A DNA stretch of 27,825 bases from JAFGED01 sp964551295 (GTDB lineage: Bacteria; Chloroflexota; Anaerolineae; B4-G1). The stretch spans positions 1-27,825 of the forward strand of contig CAZKDJ010000036.1 of assembly GCA_964551295.1 (NCBI GenBank). Reading direction: 5' to 3'. A program made the position numbers and the translations under genes. Every line of letters begins with the position of its first letter. Within the stretch, counting starts at the first letter, position 1. Below, piece by piece: positions 7,394 to 15,714 of this stretch. The notes under the pieces were generated by a model. The model worked only from the letters and a program-made list of their open reading frames with translations, did no database searches and was not told where the DNA came from.

Positions 7394-8076
7394 TATGGTT
7401 CCGTTATGCTCAAGTTATCAAAGTGGATCTCTACACCCGGTTCGTAAAACGCGCCGGCATAGAGGCCGATATCCCCCCGGCGATAATCCGCGTCCTCAAC
7501 CTGGGCCAACTGTTGATCGTTGACCAAGAAGGTCATATTACTGCCTTGACAGACGACCTCCAGGTGGTTCGTCGCCGCGCCCGTACGAATCGCCTCCGCC
7601 GCGACCCACTCGGCCGTCATCTGCTCCCACTCGCCGCCGTTATGCTTGGTGACCTGGTAGTAGCCATCGCCACTTATGGAGAACCGATAAAGATGGTCCC
7701 GATCTTGAATGCGCACCAACACGCCATACTCGTTGTCGTTAGGCCCGGCGATCTGGGTCGCGTCGACGGCGAGGCGAAAATCGGAAAACTCGTGACCGCC
7801 AAAGGCCCAAGCGAGCAAATTGGCCTCCTGAACCAGGATGCGCAGCATACCATCGTGATATCCAACCTCTGCCCCGGCGTCCACCTCGGCGTGCCAGCCG
7901 CTGGTAGGGTCCGAGAAATCGTCGTGCCAGGGGAGATTGGCCTCGGGCCTGGCGGTAGGTGAAGGCCTGTCGGGAACCGCAGAGGAATACCAGCTCACAG
8001 CCAGTCCGGCAACGATACCTACCACAAACACCAAGATAGCGAGCACTATGAGCAGCCTCTTGACGCTCTTGCTCAT
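7393..8076 (-). CDS. Membrane-anchored ConA-like domain protein
   Basis: A 227-residue protein with one N-terminal membrane segment (LLIVLAILVFVVGIVAGLAV), a Pro/Ser-rich spacer and an extracytoplasmic beta-rich domain from about residue 50. That domain begins WHDDFSDPTSGWHAEVD and ends VEIHFDNLSITEP, which is the pattern of concanavalin A-like/DUF1080-type jelly-roll folds. Function is unknown; carbohydrate or wall binding is plausible. I start at ATG 8076; the frame is open to a TTG at 8094. It is clearly related to the gene just upstream: both share DDF..SGW, LLAWA or WLAWA, a YGVL.R.QD phrase, DGYY and a D.GL ending. Confidence 0.8.
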   Translation of the reverse strand: MSKSVKRLLIVLAILVFVVGIVAGLAVSWYSSAVPDRPSPTARPEANLPWHDDFSDPTSGWHAEVDAGAEVGYHDGMLRILVQEANLLAWAFGGHEFSDFRLAVDATQIAGPNDNEYGVLVRIQDRDHLYRFSISGDGYYQVTKHNGGEWEQMTAEWVAAEAIRTGAATNHLEVVCQGSNMTFLVNDQQLAQVEDADYRRGDIGLYAGAFYEPGVEIHFDNLSITEP

Positions 8077-8118
8077 CAGATCATCCGCCCTCAACCAATC
8101 GTCACACTCAGCCCACCA

Positions 8119-8766
8119 CTATGGCGCGGTGACGACGAAATTATCGAACACGATGCGCGTGACTCCCTGCGGCCCACTGCTGGCCCCAAGCCCCACGTCA
8201 CCTTGCGCGTACGCGTCGTCAGTGACGGTCGCCAGCCACTGGCCGTTGACATACAGACTGAGATCCTCTCCATCGCAGACCCCCAGCACACGATTGACCT
8301 GCGTGCCGGTCTTGATGTGGGGCGAGGGCAACATCCCGCTGCCGTCGCCGGTCAGGATTTTCATATCGCCCTCGGCACGGCGGAAGATGGCGTAATAGCC
8401 ATCTGCGCTCACGGCGAAATAGTAAAAGCCGTCAGCGTCCTGGTAACGACAAAGGACACCGTAATGACCATCCCGAGCGCTGGAGGCCACGCGAGCATCC
8501 ACCTCTATGCTCACGTCGCCAAAACGCCGGCCGGGGTGCGCCCAGGCGAGCCAATTGGAAGCCCGCAGATCGAAAAAGTATACCCCCTCGCCATAACCAC
8601 GGTCAAACCCATCCCGTTGATCTGTGCCCCAACCACTGCTCTTATCCTCGAAATCATCCTCAAAAAGCACCCCTTGACCACCACACTCGCAGCCGCAGAG
8701 CAGCAACGACGAGGCAAGCACGAGTATCAAACTGTACCCCAAACGCCAACCAGGTTTATCCATCAT
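8119..8766 (-). CDS. Lipoprotein with ConA-like domain
   Basis: A 215-residue predicted lipoprotein. The signal peptide ends in SSLLLCGCECGG, giving a lipobox around LLLC or LCGC. The mature part is one ConA-like/DUF1080-type domain, from EDDFEDKSSGW to IVFDNFVVTAP, paralogous to the next gene downstream. It would sit on the outer face of the membrane; ligand unknown. ATG 8766 has SD GGAGGTG six bases upstream. It is the first gene of the minus-strand run that continues to 3733 and has its own divergent promoter at about 8828-8856. The two genes look like a tandem duplication that has diverged in its anchoring (lipid versus transmembrane helix). Confidence 0.82.
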   Translation of the reverse strand: MMDKPGWRLGYSLILVLASSLLLCGCECGGQGVLFEDDFEDKSSGWGTDQRDGFDRGYGEGVYFFDLRASNWLAWAHPGRRFGDVSIEVDARVASSARDGHYGVLCRYQDADGFYYFAVSADGYYAIFRRAEGDMKILTGDGSGMLPSPHIKTGTQVNRVLGVCDGEDLSLYVNGQWLATVTDDAYAQGDVGLGASSGPQGVTRIVFDNFVVTAP

Positions 8767-8827
8767 CCATCACCTCCGATCAACACAAAAACGCCCCATT
8801 TCGACAACACAGCTTGGAATTGCCAAG

Positions 8828-8856
8828 ATTATAGCACGGGCGGAGGATTTGCAAAA
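8828..8856 (-). promoter_or_regulatory. Promoter of the lipoprotein-to-HEAT operon
   Basis: On the minus strand a perfect TATAAT (8833-8828) is preceded by GTGC and, 17 bases upstream, by a weak -35 TTTTGC (8856-8851). It lies about 60 bases before the lipoprotein start. Confidence 0.6.
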
Positions 8857-8878
8857 GGCAGCATCATACCCGATCGTT

Positions 8879-8908
8879 TTTGCTCATCTTTGACGACCGT
8901 GCTATAAT
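8879..8908 (+). promoter_or_regulatory. Promoter of the TPR gene
   Basis: A perfect -10 TATAAT (8903-8908) preceded by GTGC, with a weak -35 TTTGCT (8879-8884) at 18-base spacing. The 12 bases CCGTGCTATAAT (8897-8908) are the exact reverse complement of 8828-8839, the divergent promoter. Confidence 0.65.
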
Positions 8909-8940
8909 TGACGCCAGGTAAAAAAGTCGGAGGAGACACA

Positions 8941-9609
8941 ATGGCAAAGAAACAAAAACGCTCAAACCAAAACCGCAAGGCGCAAGAGTACGAGCAGGCA
9001 GGCCTGCAAGCCTACGAGGAATGGAACATCGACCACGCTATCCAGTGTTTCAGGAAAGCCTCCGACTTGGTTCCCGACGAGTCTGCTTACGTACTCCATC
9101 TGGCACGAGCGTTGGCCCGCGGCGGCAACTTTGACCAGGCCTTGAAGGCACTGGCCGATTTTATGCGGCTGGAGCCCGACTCTGCGCTGGCTGATCGGTT
9201 TGAGCAGCTCTTTGCCAGCGGCATGGACGACGTGGAGATATTGCTCACCGACAAGATGGCGGCGGGAACGCCCCTGGAACTGATCGGCGCTGCCATCCAG
9301 ATGTGGCTAGAGTACCGCATCGCCCTTGGAAGCGAAACACTCATCATGCGCAAACCGGAGACGTGGGCAGCGGCCCTCGATTACACAGTCCGCAAGGTTA
9401 ACCTGAGACCGGTGACGCGCCAGGGAGTCGCGGACTTTTATGGCATCAGCGACGGGGCAGTACGAGACCGGCACCTGGACCTGGTGCAAACGCTCGACGT
9501 GATGCCCTGCGACTATCGGTACTTTGTCGGTAAAGAGAACCCGCTGGACAAGCTGGTCGAAGCGGCAGAATTACTGGAACAACTGGAGGCCCGCTTCCAG
9601 GAGCCATAG
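8941..9609 (+). CDS. TPR-repeat protein with C-terminal helix-turn-helix-like domain
   Basis: A 222-residue soluble protein. A basic, Lys/Gln/Asn-rich start (MAKKQKRSNQNRK) leads into about two TPR units (residues 17-90; LQAYEEWNIDHAIQCFRKAS then ALARGGNFDQALKALADFMR). The C-terminal half contains PETWAAALDYTV and then RQGVADFYGISDGAVRDRH, which looks like a helix-turn-helix or the DUF6398-type helical domain. A role in protein interaction, perhaps with nucleic acid, is inferred. ATG 8941 has a strong SD (GGAGGAG) and its own promoter. It is monocistronic, closed by a hairpin. Confidence 0.8.
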   Translation: MAKKQKRSNQNRKAQEYEQAGLQAYEEWNIDHAIQCFRKASDLVPDESAYVLHLARALARGGNFDQALKALADFMRLEPDSALADRFEQLFASGMDDVEILLTDKMAAGTPLELIGAAIQMWLEYRIALGSETLIMRKPETWAAALDYTVRKVNLRPVTRQGVADFYGISDGAVRDRHLDLVQTLDVMPCDYRYFVGKENPLDKLVEAAELLEQLEARFQEP

Positions 9610-9633
9610 GAAGTAGACAAGTAGCAGTAAACG

Positions 9634-9663
9634 AGTAGACAAGGGACGTTTCCCTTGTCTACT
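9634..9663. terminator. Bidirectional terminator between convergent genes
   Basis: A perfect 13-bp stem AGTAGACAAGGGA (9634-9646) with its complement at 9651-9663, four-base loop. It sits between the TPR gene and the convergent sensor kinase. Part of the arm (AGTAGACAAG) also occurs as a direct copy at 9612-9621. Confidence 0.75.
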
Positions 9664-9685
9664 TTGTCTGTTGCCTGTCCAATGC

Positions 9686-12600
9686 CTAGCCTATCATCTG
9701 CTCATCAAGTGGCACATTCCCCTGGACGACCGGGACGGTAAAGGAGAACGTGCTTCCCTTCCCCAACTCGCTCTCGACCCAAATCTCGCCGCCGTGCAGC
9801 TCGACGAGGCTCTTGGTGATGACCAAACCCAGGCCGGTGCCGGGGACGCTACGTACAGCCGGGTTTTCGGCGCGGAAATATTTGGTCTTGAAAAGCCGCT
9901 CCTGATCCTCCGGCGACATCCCTATCCCGGTATCGGCCACCGAACACAACACAAACTCGTCCTCTCCCCCGCCGTTCTGACCATCCGACCACATCTGAGC
10001 GCTGACCGTGATATCTCCACCCTCGGGCGTGTACTTGTGCGCGTTGCTCACCAGGTTCGTCATGACCTGCATCAGCCGACTTCGATCCCCGCGTACGAGC
10101 GGCAGATCGGAGGCGATCTCTACCTTCAGCGCCTGCTGTTTGCCCTCGATCTGACCTTGGATCGTGCGCAACGCGTCCTCGATCATCTTTTTCACGGACA
10201 CATCGCCAAACTCCAGCCGGATGCGCCCGCTCTCGATGCGCGAGATATCCAACAATTCACTGACCAACGAGTTCATGCGATCCACGTTGGAACGGATCGT
10301 CCCGAGCAGCTCCTGCTGCGTCTCGTTAAGCTCGCCGGCCATGCCCTTCATCAGGATATCGGTGTAGCCCTTCATCGAGGTCATTGGCTGCTTGAGTTCG
10401 TGGGAGACGAAGGAGACGAACTCTGTCTTGGCCTCGTTGGCCCGGCGCACGCGTTCAAAGAGACGGGCGTTCTCCATCGCGATTGCGGCATGGTCGGTCA
10501 GGCGAACGACAAACTCCATGGCCTCCTCGATAGTGTCACTGCGCGAGCATTCCAGAGCGATGACGCCGATGATGTGATCCTCCAGCCGGATGGGCACCGT
10601 CAACTGGACTACCATCCCGAGGACAATCGCCACGTAATCCGGATCGCTCCCTACGTCAACGATTAACTCTGGCTCGCCGGTGCGCGCGACGCGACCAATA
10701 ACCCCCTGATCCAACGGCCACGGTTCCTCCTCGTAGGCATCGGCCGCATCCTCCGGATAGCCTCGATTGGCCAAGAAGCGCAGGCCGCGCGTGCCGTCCT
10801 CCAATTCCACGACGGCGGCCACGAGCCCCACGTCCGCCCCGCTCACACGCACAGCCCAATCCAGGGTGATATCCATCACGCGCCGGTAATCGAGCGAGGC
10901 ATTCAGCTCCCGGTCGATGTTCTGCATCGTCGAGAGCTCCTCCACCCGGGTGGCGAGCGCCTGATCGGTCTGGGTAAACAAGCGCGCATTTTCGATAGAG
11001 ATGGCCGCGTCGGCGGCAAACGCCATCAGCAGCCGCTCGTCGTCCTCGTCAAACGGCACCATGTCACTGCGGTTGAGCAGTTCGATCACGCCGATGACGC
11101 GCCCGCGGCTAATCATCGGCGCGGCGATGATCGAGCGGGTGATGAATTCGGCGTCCAGGTCCTGGTACCAACGATCGTCGTGCTGGGCATCCTTGATGAC
11201 AACCGGCGCGCCCTCCTCGACCACCGTACCGACGATACCGGTGCCCGGGGGCAAGCGCACACCCACCAGGTCGGCCGAGCCCGGCCCGGCCGTCACCTCA
11301 AAGACCAACTCACCCGTCGTCTCATCCACCATCACCAGCGATCCGGCCTCGACCTCGAGCAGCTCGACCGCCTTGTCCATGATCAGGTTCAGCACAGCCT
11401 CCAGATCCAGGGTCGAGGTGATGACGCTGCCCACCTCGTTGAGGACGGCCAACTGCCGGGCCCGGTCCTCCATCTCGCGATACAGGCGCGCCTTGTCCAA
11501 GATCGCGGCCGCCTGATCGGCGATGGCGGAGAATATCTTCAAGTGCTCGTCGGTATAGACCACCGCCGGGTCGAAACTGGAGACGTTCATCACCCCAATC
11601 ACCTGATTGCCGGCGTTGAGCGGCACGCCCATCCAGGCCCGTCCGGGCCGTCCGCCGGTTGAGACGCCATAGCGCAGGCATTCGCGCGTGTAATCCTTCG
11701 TCACGATGGAGCGCCTGGAGCGGATGATCTCGCCCGTCAGCCCCATATCCGCGGGCCACTCGTCGTCGGAGTACAGCCGTTCTCCCTCCTCGACGTAGAA
11801 GGCGAACGAGAGCGTGCCCTTATCGGCGTTGTGCAGCGCAATGTAGAAATTGGATGTATCGAGCACGCGGCTGGTCTGGGCATAGATCAACTCCATCAGA
11901 TCGTCCACGTCCATGGTAAAGTTGACCGCCTGCGCGACCCAACGCAGCACGTCCACCTCCGTCATGCGCTGCTCCAGATCGCTAAACAGCTGCACCTTCT
12001 CCAAGCCCACCGCCACGTTGGAGCCAACAGACTCCAGGGCCGCCAGATCGTCCGCCGAAAAGAGCGTCCCGTCCCGCTTGGGGCCAAGCGCCAACCAACC
12101 GTGTCCCGGCACCGGAACCAGTAGAGCAGAACGCAACGCCTCAAGCGCCTCGCTTTCGGCCACAAGATACGGAGGCAAGGGACGATCCTGGTAGAGATAG
12201 ACGCTCTGGCCCCGCTCCAGCATCTGATAGACCAGTGAGCTATCTTTGGCAAACGTCACCGAGGGGAACTCGCGGCTTTCCACAGCACAAGGCGCATACC
12301 GAGCGCTCTTCTGATCGTACAAAAACAACCCGGCAAACTGCAATCCCCACCCCTTCTCAAGCGACTCATCCAGCGCTTCCAAAAGAGACGGCAGCCCGGT
12401 GGTCTCGGCCAACTGTCCGACGAAGCGATGCACGGTCTGTTGGGTATCCAACGCCCTGCGCATCAGGACGCGGTCCACGGCCCGCTGCAAGCGCGTCCAT
12501 ACCGGGTTCAACAGCAGCGCCAGGATCAGGACGATACCCAGGATCAAGGGATTGCTAGCCTCTAACGTCGCGCCAGAGACCACGTTGATGACGTTGAGTA

Positions 12601-13702
12601 AGAGGACATAAACGCCCACCACAGCCGCGCTCAGAAGCACGTAGGCGAAAACTCGACTGACTACCCGGTTGATGTTGAACAGGCGATAGCGAAGGACGAC
12701 GTACGCCACAGACAGTGGAAAAAAGATCATCCAGGGCAGGACGAATGGCGTAGCCGATGGGTGGGACTCGAAGAAAAGAAACCAGGTCGCCATCGGGACT
12801 AGGGACACCAGGGCGCCCAAGAGAATCGTGCGCGCCTGCGCCTTTACGATGGGCGACTCGGAGAAAAAGCCGCGATAGATCATCATGGCCAAGAACGCCC
12901 CCCCCCCGAGGCTGATGAAGGCAAAGGCGGCAAAGAAGGTATCATAATAGGCGGTTGGGCGATCAAAGTTCAGGATCGTGAATTGGTTGGCGACGGCTAT
13001 GATAACTCCAGGGACATAAACCAAGTAACGCAGCGCGTACGCGCGATTCAGAAACCGGGGTTGCTGGGGGAACACCAGCGCCAGATGCGCTATCACACTG
13101 CCGGTCAGGGAAATCGCGACGATCCATATACGGGGGAACCAATGCGTGGTATACAGATCAAAGATCAGGCCCAGGTCCAGGGCGATCAAACCACACAACA
13201 TGGCGAACGCCCGCCCACCCGCCTCGTGTCGCCGCGCCAGGAAAACCCACACCCCCACCCCCAGGTAGATCAAACCCAGAACGTAGGGAAAGATGAAAAA
13301 ATTGGTCAGCTCTTTGGTAGGCAACGGCTTCAAGCGCACGCTGACCTCGTGCTCCGACGTACCCCCCACCTCTCGAACCCGGACGGTGACCTGATCGCCG
13401 ATCTGGTGCGCCTGCAGAGCCTCTACGAGCGAGAAGGCATCCATCATTGGCCGATCAGCGAACGCGACCATGTACACGAATGAGGTCTTGTAAGGCCAGT
13501 CGGGGTCCCCAACTTCGATGGGGTTATACGTCGGCTCGGCGAGGAAACCGGGGAAAGGAAGCTGCGCAGCCCGCCAGGCCAGAAAGGTCGCCACCGCCAG
13601 AATGAGTACCGCCGCGACGAGGGTCACGACCACGATCCAGCCGCGCAAGGGCATCTTTCTATGGGATTGTATGGAGTTTTCGGGGGTACCCGTGTCTCCC
13701 AC
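9686..13702 (-). CDS. Large membrane sensor histidine kinase with four GAF domains
   Basis: A 1338-residue sensor kinase. One N-terminal membrane helix (about 18-40) is followed by an extracytoplasmic, possibly PDZ-like segment (about 45-130), then seven or eight membrane helices to about residue 410. Four GAF domains follow (about 435-580, 600-750, 770-920 and 940-1085). HisKA holds H1101 in SHELKQPMTSMKGY. The HATPase domain has NAHKYTP (N box), ADTGIGMS (G1) and GTGLGLVITK (G2). It has no receiver domain and no response-regulator gene nearby, so the partner is elsewhere. GTG 13702 is preferred because GAGGTGA stands six bases before it; GTG 13711 is the in-frame alternative. A good promoter lies at 13736-13765. 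Confidence 0.9.
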   Translation of the reverse strand: MGDTGTPENSIQSHRKMPLRGWIVVVTLVAAVLILAVATFLAWRAAQLPFPGFLAEPTYNPIEVGDPDWPYKTSFVYMVAFADRPMMDAFSLVEALQAHQIGDQVTVRVREVGGTSEHEVSVRLKPLPTKELTNFFIFPYVLGLIYLGVGVWVFLARRHEAGGRAFAMLCGLIALDLGLIFDLYTTHWFPRIWIVAISLTGSVIAHLALVFPQQPRFLNRAYALRYLVYVPGVIIAVANQFTILNFDRPTAYYDTFFAAFAFISLGGGAFLAMMIYRGFFSESPIVKAQARTILLGALVSLVPMATWFLFFESHPSATPFVLPWMIFFPLSVAYVVLRYRLFNINRVVSRVFAYVLLSAAVVGVYVLLLNVINVVSGATLEASNPLILGIVLILALLLNPVWTRLQRAVDRVLMRRALDTQQTVHRFVGQLAETTGLPSLLEALDESLEKGWGLQFAGLFLYDQKSARYAPCAVESREFPSVTFAKDSSLVYQMLERGQSVYLYQDRPLPPYLVAESEALEALRSALLVPVPGHGWLALGPKRDGTLFSADDLAALESVGSNVAVGLEKVQLFSDLEQRMTEVDVLRWVAQAVNFTMDVDDLMELIYAQTSRVLDTSNFYIALHNADKGTLSFAFYVEEGERLYSDDEWPADMGLTGEIIRSRRSIVTKDYTRECLRYGVSTGGRPGRAWMGVPLNAGNQVIGVMNVSSFDPAVVYTDEHLKIFSAIADQAAAILDKARLYREMEDRARQLAVLNEVGSVITSTLDLEAVLNLIMDKAVELLEVEAGSLVMVDETTGELVFEVTAGPGSADLVGVRLPPGTGIVGTVVEEGAPVVIKDAQHDDRWYQDLDAEFITRSIIAAPMISRGRVIGVIELLNRSDMVPFDEDDERLLMAFAADAAISIENARLFTQTDQALATRVEELSTMQNIDRELNASLDYRRVMDITLDWAVRVSGADVGLVAAVVELEDGTRGLRFLANRGYPEDAADAYEEEPWPLDQGVIGRVARTGEPELIVDVGSDPDYVAIVLGMVVQLTVPIRLEDHIIGVIALECSRSDTIEEAMEFVVRLTDHAAIAMENARLFERVRRANEAKTEFVSFVSHELKQPMTSMKGYTDILMKGMAGELNETQQELLGTIRSNVDRMNSLVSELLDISRIESGRIRLEFGDVSVKKMIEDALRTIQGQIEGKQQALKVEIASDLPLVRGDRSRLMQVMTNLVSNAHKYTPEGGDITVSAQMWSDGQNGGGEDEFVLCSVADTGIGMSPEDQERLFKTKYFRAENPAVRSVPGTGLGLVITKSLVELHGGEIWVESELGKGSTFSFTVPVVQGNVPLDEQMIG

Positions 13703-13735
13703 GCTACTCACCTCAAAACATGCCTATACAACGAT

Positions 13736-13765
13736 ATTTTAGCATGATCGAGAAAAACTTGCCAA
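13736..13765 (-). promoter_or_regulatory. Promoter of the large sensor kinase
   Basis: Minus strand: -35 TTGGCA (13765-13760), 18-base spacer, -10 TAAAAT (13741-13736), about 34 bases before the start codon. Confidence 0.6.
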
Positions 13766-13792
13766 CCCAACCAGCAATCTGAGCACCCCCCT

Positions 13793-13821
13793 TTGCCCTG
13801 GCTCCCCTTCTATGGCATAAT
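13793..13821 (+). promoter_or_regulatory. Promoter of the ABC-transporter remnant
   Basis: -35 TTGCCC (13793-13798), 17-base spacer, -10 CATAAT (13816-13821), with SD GAGGAGG downstream before the ATG at 13863. The gene it once served is now truncated. Confidence 0.55.
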
Positions 13822-13862
13822 AGCTGGGCTGCATCAGGGCAGCGGAAAGAGGAGGAAACCGC

Positions 13863-14081
13863 ATGAAACCAACCACGACAGAGTCGTCGCCGGTCAGGCC
13901 CATCATCCAGGCGATCGATCTCAGCAAGACCTTCCGCACGCTAAAGCGCAAGCCGGGATTCGTCGGGGCGATCCGCAACCTCTTTAGACTCACCCGGACT
14001 TTGACTCAGCGCGACACTGGGCTTATACTTGAGAGTAAGTTAGTGCGATTGAGCCGGCCGGAAGTACGATTCCAGACATAG
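13863..14081 (+). pseudogene. N-terminal remnant of an ABC-2-type transporter ATP-binding protein
   Basis: A 72-codon frame with an intact promoter and strong SD (GAGGAGG). Its residues about 13-43 read IIQAIDLSKTFRTLKRKPGF and GAIRNLF, the typical start of ABC-2-type exporter ATPases (the KPGF..AIRNLF loop is family-specific). Homology stops near 13995, before the Walker A motif, and the remaining codons (RDTGLILESKLVRLSRPEV) look random. No Walker A, signature or Walker B segment follows, so the product cannot be a functional ATPase. The breakpoint lies just before a strong promoter that drives the next gene, suggesting a deletion or insertion joined the two. Confidence 0.75.
14001..14029 (+). 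promoter_or_regulatory. Strong promoter of the beta-helix protein gene
   Basis: -35 TTGACT (14001-14006), exactly 17-base spacer, -10 TATACT (14024-14029). It lies in the nonsense tail of the ABC remnant and leaves a leader of about 110 bases before the ATG at 14150. Confidence 0.75.
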
Positions 14082-14149
14082 GCCTGTTTATCGACCGAGG
14101 CCAACAAACGGAAAGTTATGCGGTTTGGCCAAAACAGGAGGAGTGAAAG

Positions 14150-15643
14150 ATGAATCTCGGCAAATACAAGCGCGTTGTCTTTAGTCTGGCGGCCAGCAGC
14201 TTGCTCTTGGTTGGGCTGCTTCTGCTGTTGAATGGAGCACCACGAATAGCCCGCGCTGCTCCAGGCGACTTGTTCGTCACGACCGATGGTAGTGGAACCG
14301 GCTGCACGCAGGCCAACCCCTGCGATTTGGTGACCGCCTTGAGTCAAGCCATCGATGGTGACACGATCTACGTGGCCCAGGGCACCTACACCGGCGCTGG
14401 CACAGCCGTGGTCACGGTGACGAAAAGCATCACCCTCTTCGGCGGTTGGGATGGAACCACGACCACGCCACCAGTGCGTGATCCTGCAGTCTATCCCACT
14501 ACCCTGGACGGCGAGACCGCCCGGCGGGGGATATACATCAGTGGGAATATCACTCCCACGCTGGATGGCTTCATCATCACCCGAGGCAATGCCAGCAACG
14601 CGGCTACCGACCCGGGATACGGTGGCGGCATCTACAGCAGCGGTGCCAATCCTATCGTCACCAACAACGTCATCACCAACAACGTCGCCTACACCAGTAC
14701 CACCGATTGGGCACAAGGTGGAGGCATTTGCGTTTATGGCAGTTATGTCACGCCCGTGATGGCTGTTATCAGTGGTAACCTCATCGCCAACAACGCGGCA
14801 AGCACTGCCCACCGAGGCGAGGGTGGCGGGCTTGAGGTGCGGTACGGTAGCGGTATCGTCGTCAGCAATAACACCTTCCAAGGCAACATAGCCGGTGCCA
14901 CCAACAACGGTATGGGTGGGGGACTGTACCTGTACAGTAGCTCTGCCGTCGTCAGCGGCAACTTGGTCCAGAATAACCAGGCCACCCCTACGGGCGCTGG
15001 CTTCGGTGGCGGTTTCTATAGCCAGTTCGGCGATGTCACTCTGAGTAGAAACAGCGTCATCAGCAATGCTGCTGAACATGGCGCCGTCACCTTTGAGTAC
15101 AACACAAGCGTGACCCTGACCAACAACATCATCGCTCAGAATCCCGCCGGAGGGGTGTTCTTCCGGGGCAGTGCCAGCAATCCCATCGCCGGCATCCTGG
15201 CGCACAACACCATCGCCCAAAACGACAAGGAGGGCGTGTATGCCGGTTGGTACAGCTCGGGCTATTCCACGTTGACCCTGACCAACAACATCATCGTCGG
15301 CCACACAACGGGCATCTACGCCTATCCAGACCCCAACCCGAACGTGGTGACCGCTACACACACGCTCTTCTACGGCAACGGCAATGACACCGACGGCTCC
15401 ACCATCACCAGCACGGACGAGATCACCGGCAGCGATCCTCTCTTCCTGGACCCTGCTGGGTGGAACTACCATCTACGGCCCAACTCGCCAGCTATTGACA
15501 CCGGCACTACTGTCCCCTGGCTGACAACCGACGTTGACGGCGACGCACGGCCCTGGCCGACTGGCGGCGATTACGACATTGGGGCGGATGAGGCGCATTG
15601 GCTGCCGATCTACTTGCCACTGGTGTTAAAGAGTTCTGACTAA
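14150..15643 (+). CDS. Secreted right-handed parallel beta-helix protein with YLPLVLK tail
   Basis: A 497-residue exported protein. A basic n-region, a leucine-rich core (LAASSLLLVGLLLLL) and IARA before APGD form a signal peptide of about 36 residues. From about 40 to 470 it is a parallel beta-helix of the choice-of-anchor/pectate-lyase-like type: repeated turns such as TPTLDGFIITRGN, NPIVTNNVITNN, GIVVSNNTFQGN and AVVSGNLVQNN, ending in SPAIDTGTT, DVDGDARPW and YDIGADE. The C-terminus IYLPLVLKSSD matches a tail seen on many exported Chloroflexota proteins and may be a sorting signal. Surface polysaccharide binding or cleavage is possible; no catalytic residues are obvious. SD AGGAGGAG precedes the ATG. 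Confidence 0.88.
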   Translation: MNLGKYKRVVFSLAASSLLLVGLLLLLNGAPRIARAAPGDLFVTTDGSGTGCTQANPCDLVTALSQAIDGDTIYVAQGTYTGAGTAVVTVTKSITLFGGWDGTTTTPPVRDPAVYPTTLDGETARRGIYISGNITPTLDGFIITRGNASNAATDPGYGGGIYSSGANPIVTNNVITNNVAYTSTTDWAQGGGICVYGSYVTPVMAVISGNLIANNAASTAHRGEGGGLEVRYGSGIVVSNNTFQGNIAGATNNGMGGGLYLYSSSAVVSGNLVQNNQATPTGAGFGGGFYSQFGDVTLSRNSVISNAAEHGAVTFEYNTSVTLTNNIIAQNPAGGVFFRGSASNPIAGILAHNTIAQNDKEGVYAGWYSSGYSTLTLTNNIIVGHTTGIYAYPDPNPNVVTATHTLFYGNGNDTDGSTITSTDEITGSDPLFLDPAGWNYHLRPNSPAIDTGTTVPWLTTDVDGDARPWPTGGDYDIGADEAHWLPIYLPLVLKSSD

Positions 15644-15714
15644 CGTAACACACGCGGGAGCCGTCAGCCTTTGGTTGTATCCACAACAGCACCACTCGGA
15701 TCAGAGGAGGAAAA

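Noticed and set aside
13739..13993. Minus-strand frame overlapping the ABC remnant
   Set aside because: It has no SD or homology, and the ABC-type sequence is on the opposite strand.
14006..15472. Minus-strand frame of 488 codons opposite the beta-helix gene
   Set aside because: The plus strand has a signal peptide, a promoter, an SD and regular beta-helix repeats; the antisense frame only mirrors the repeats.
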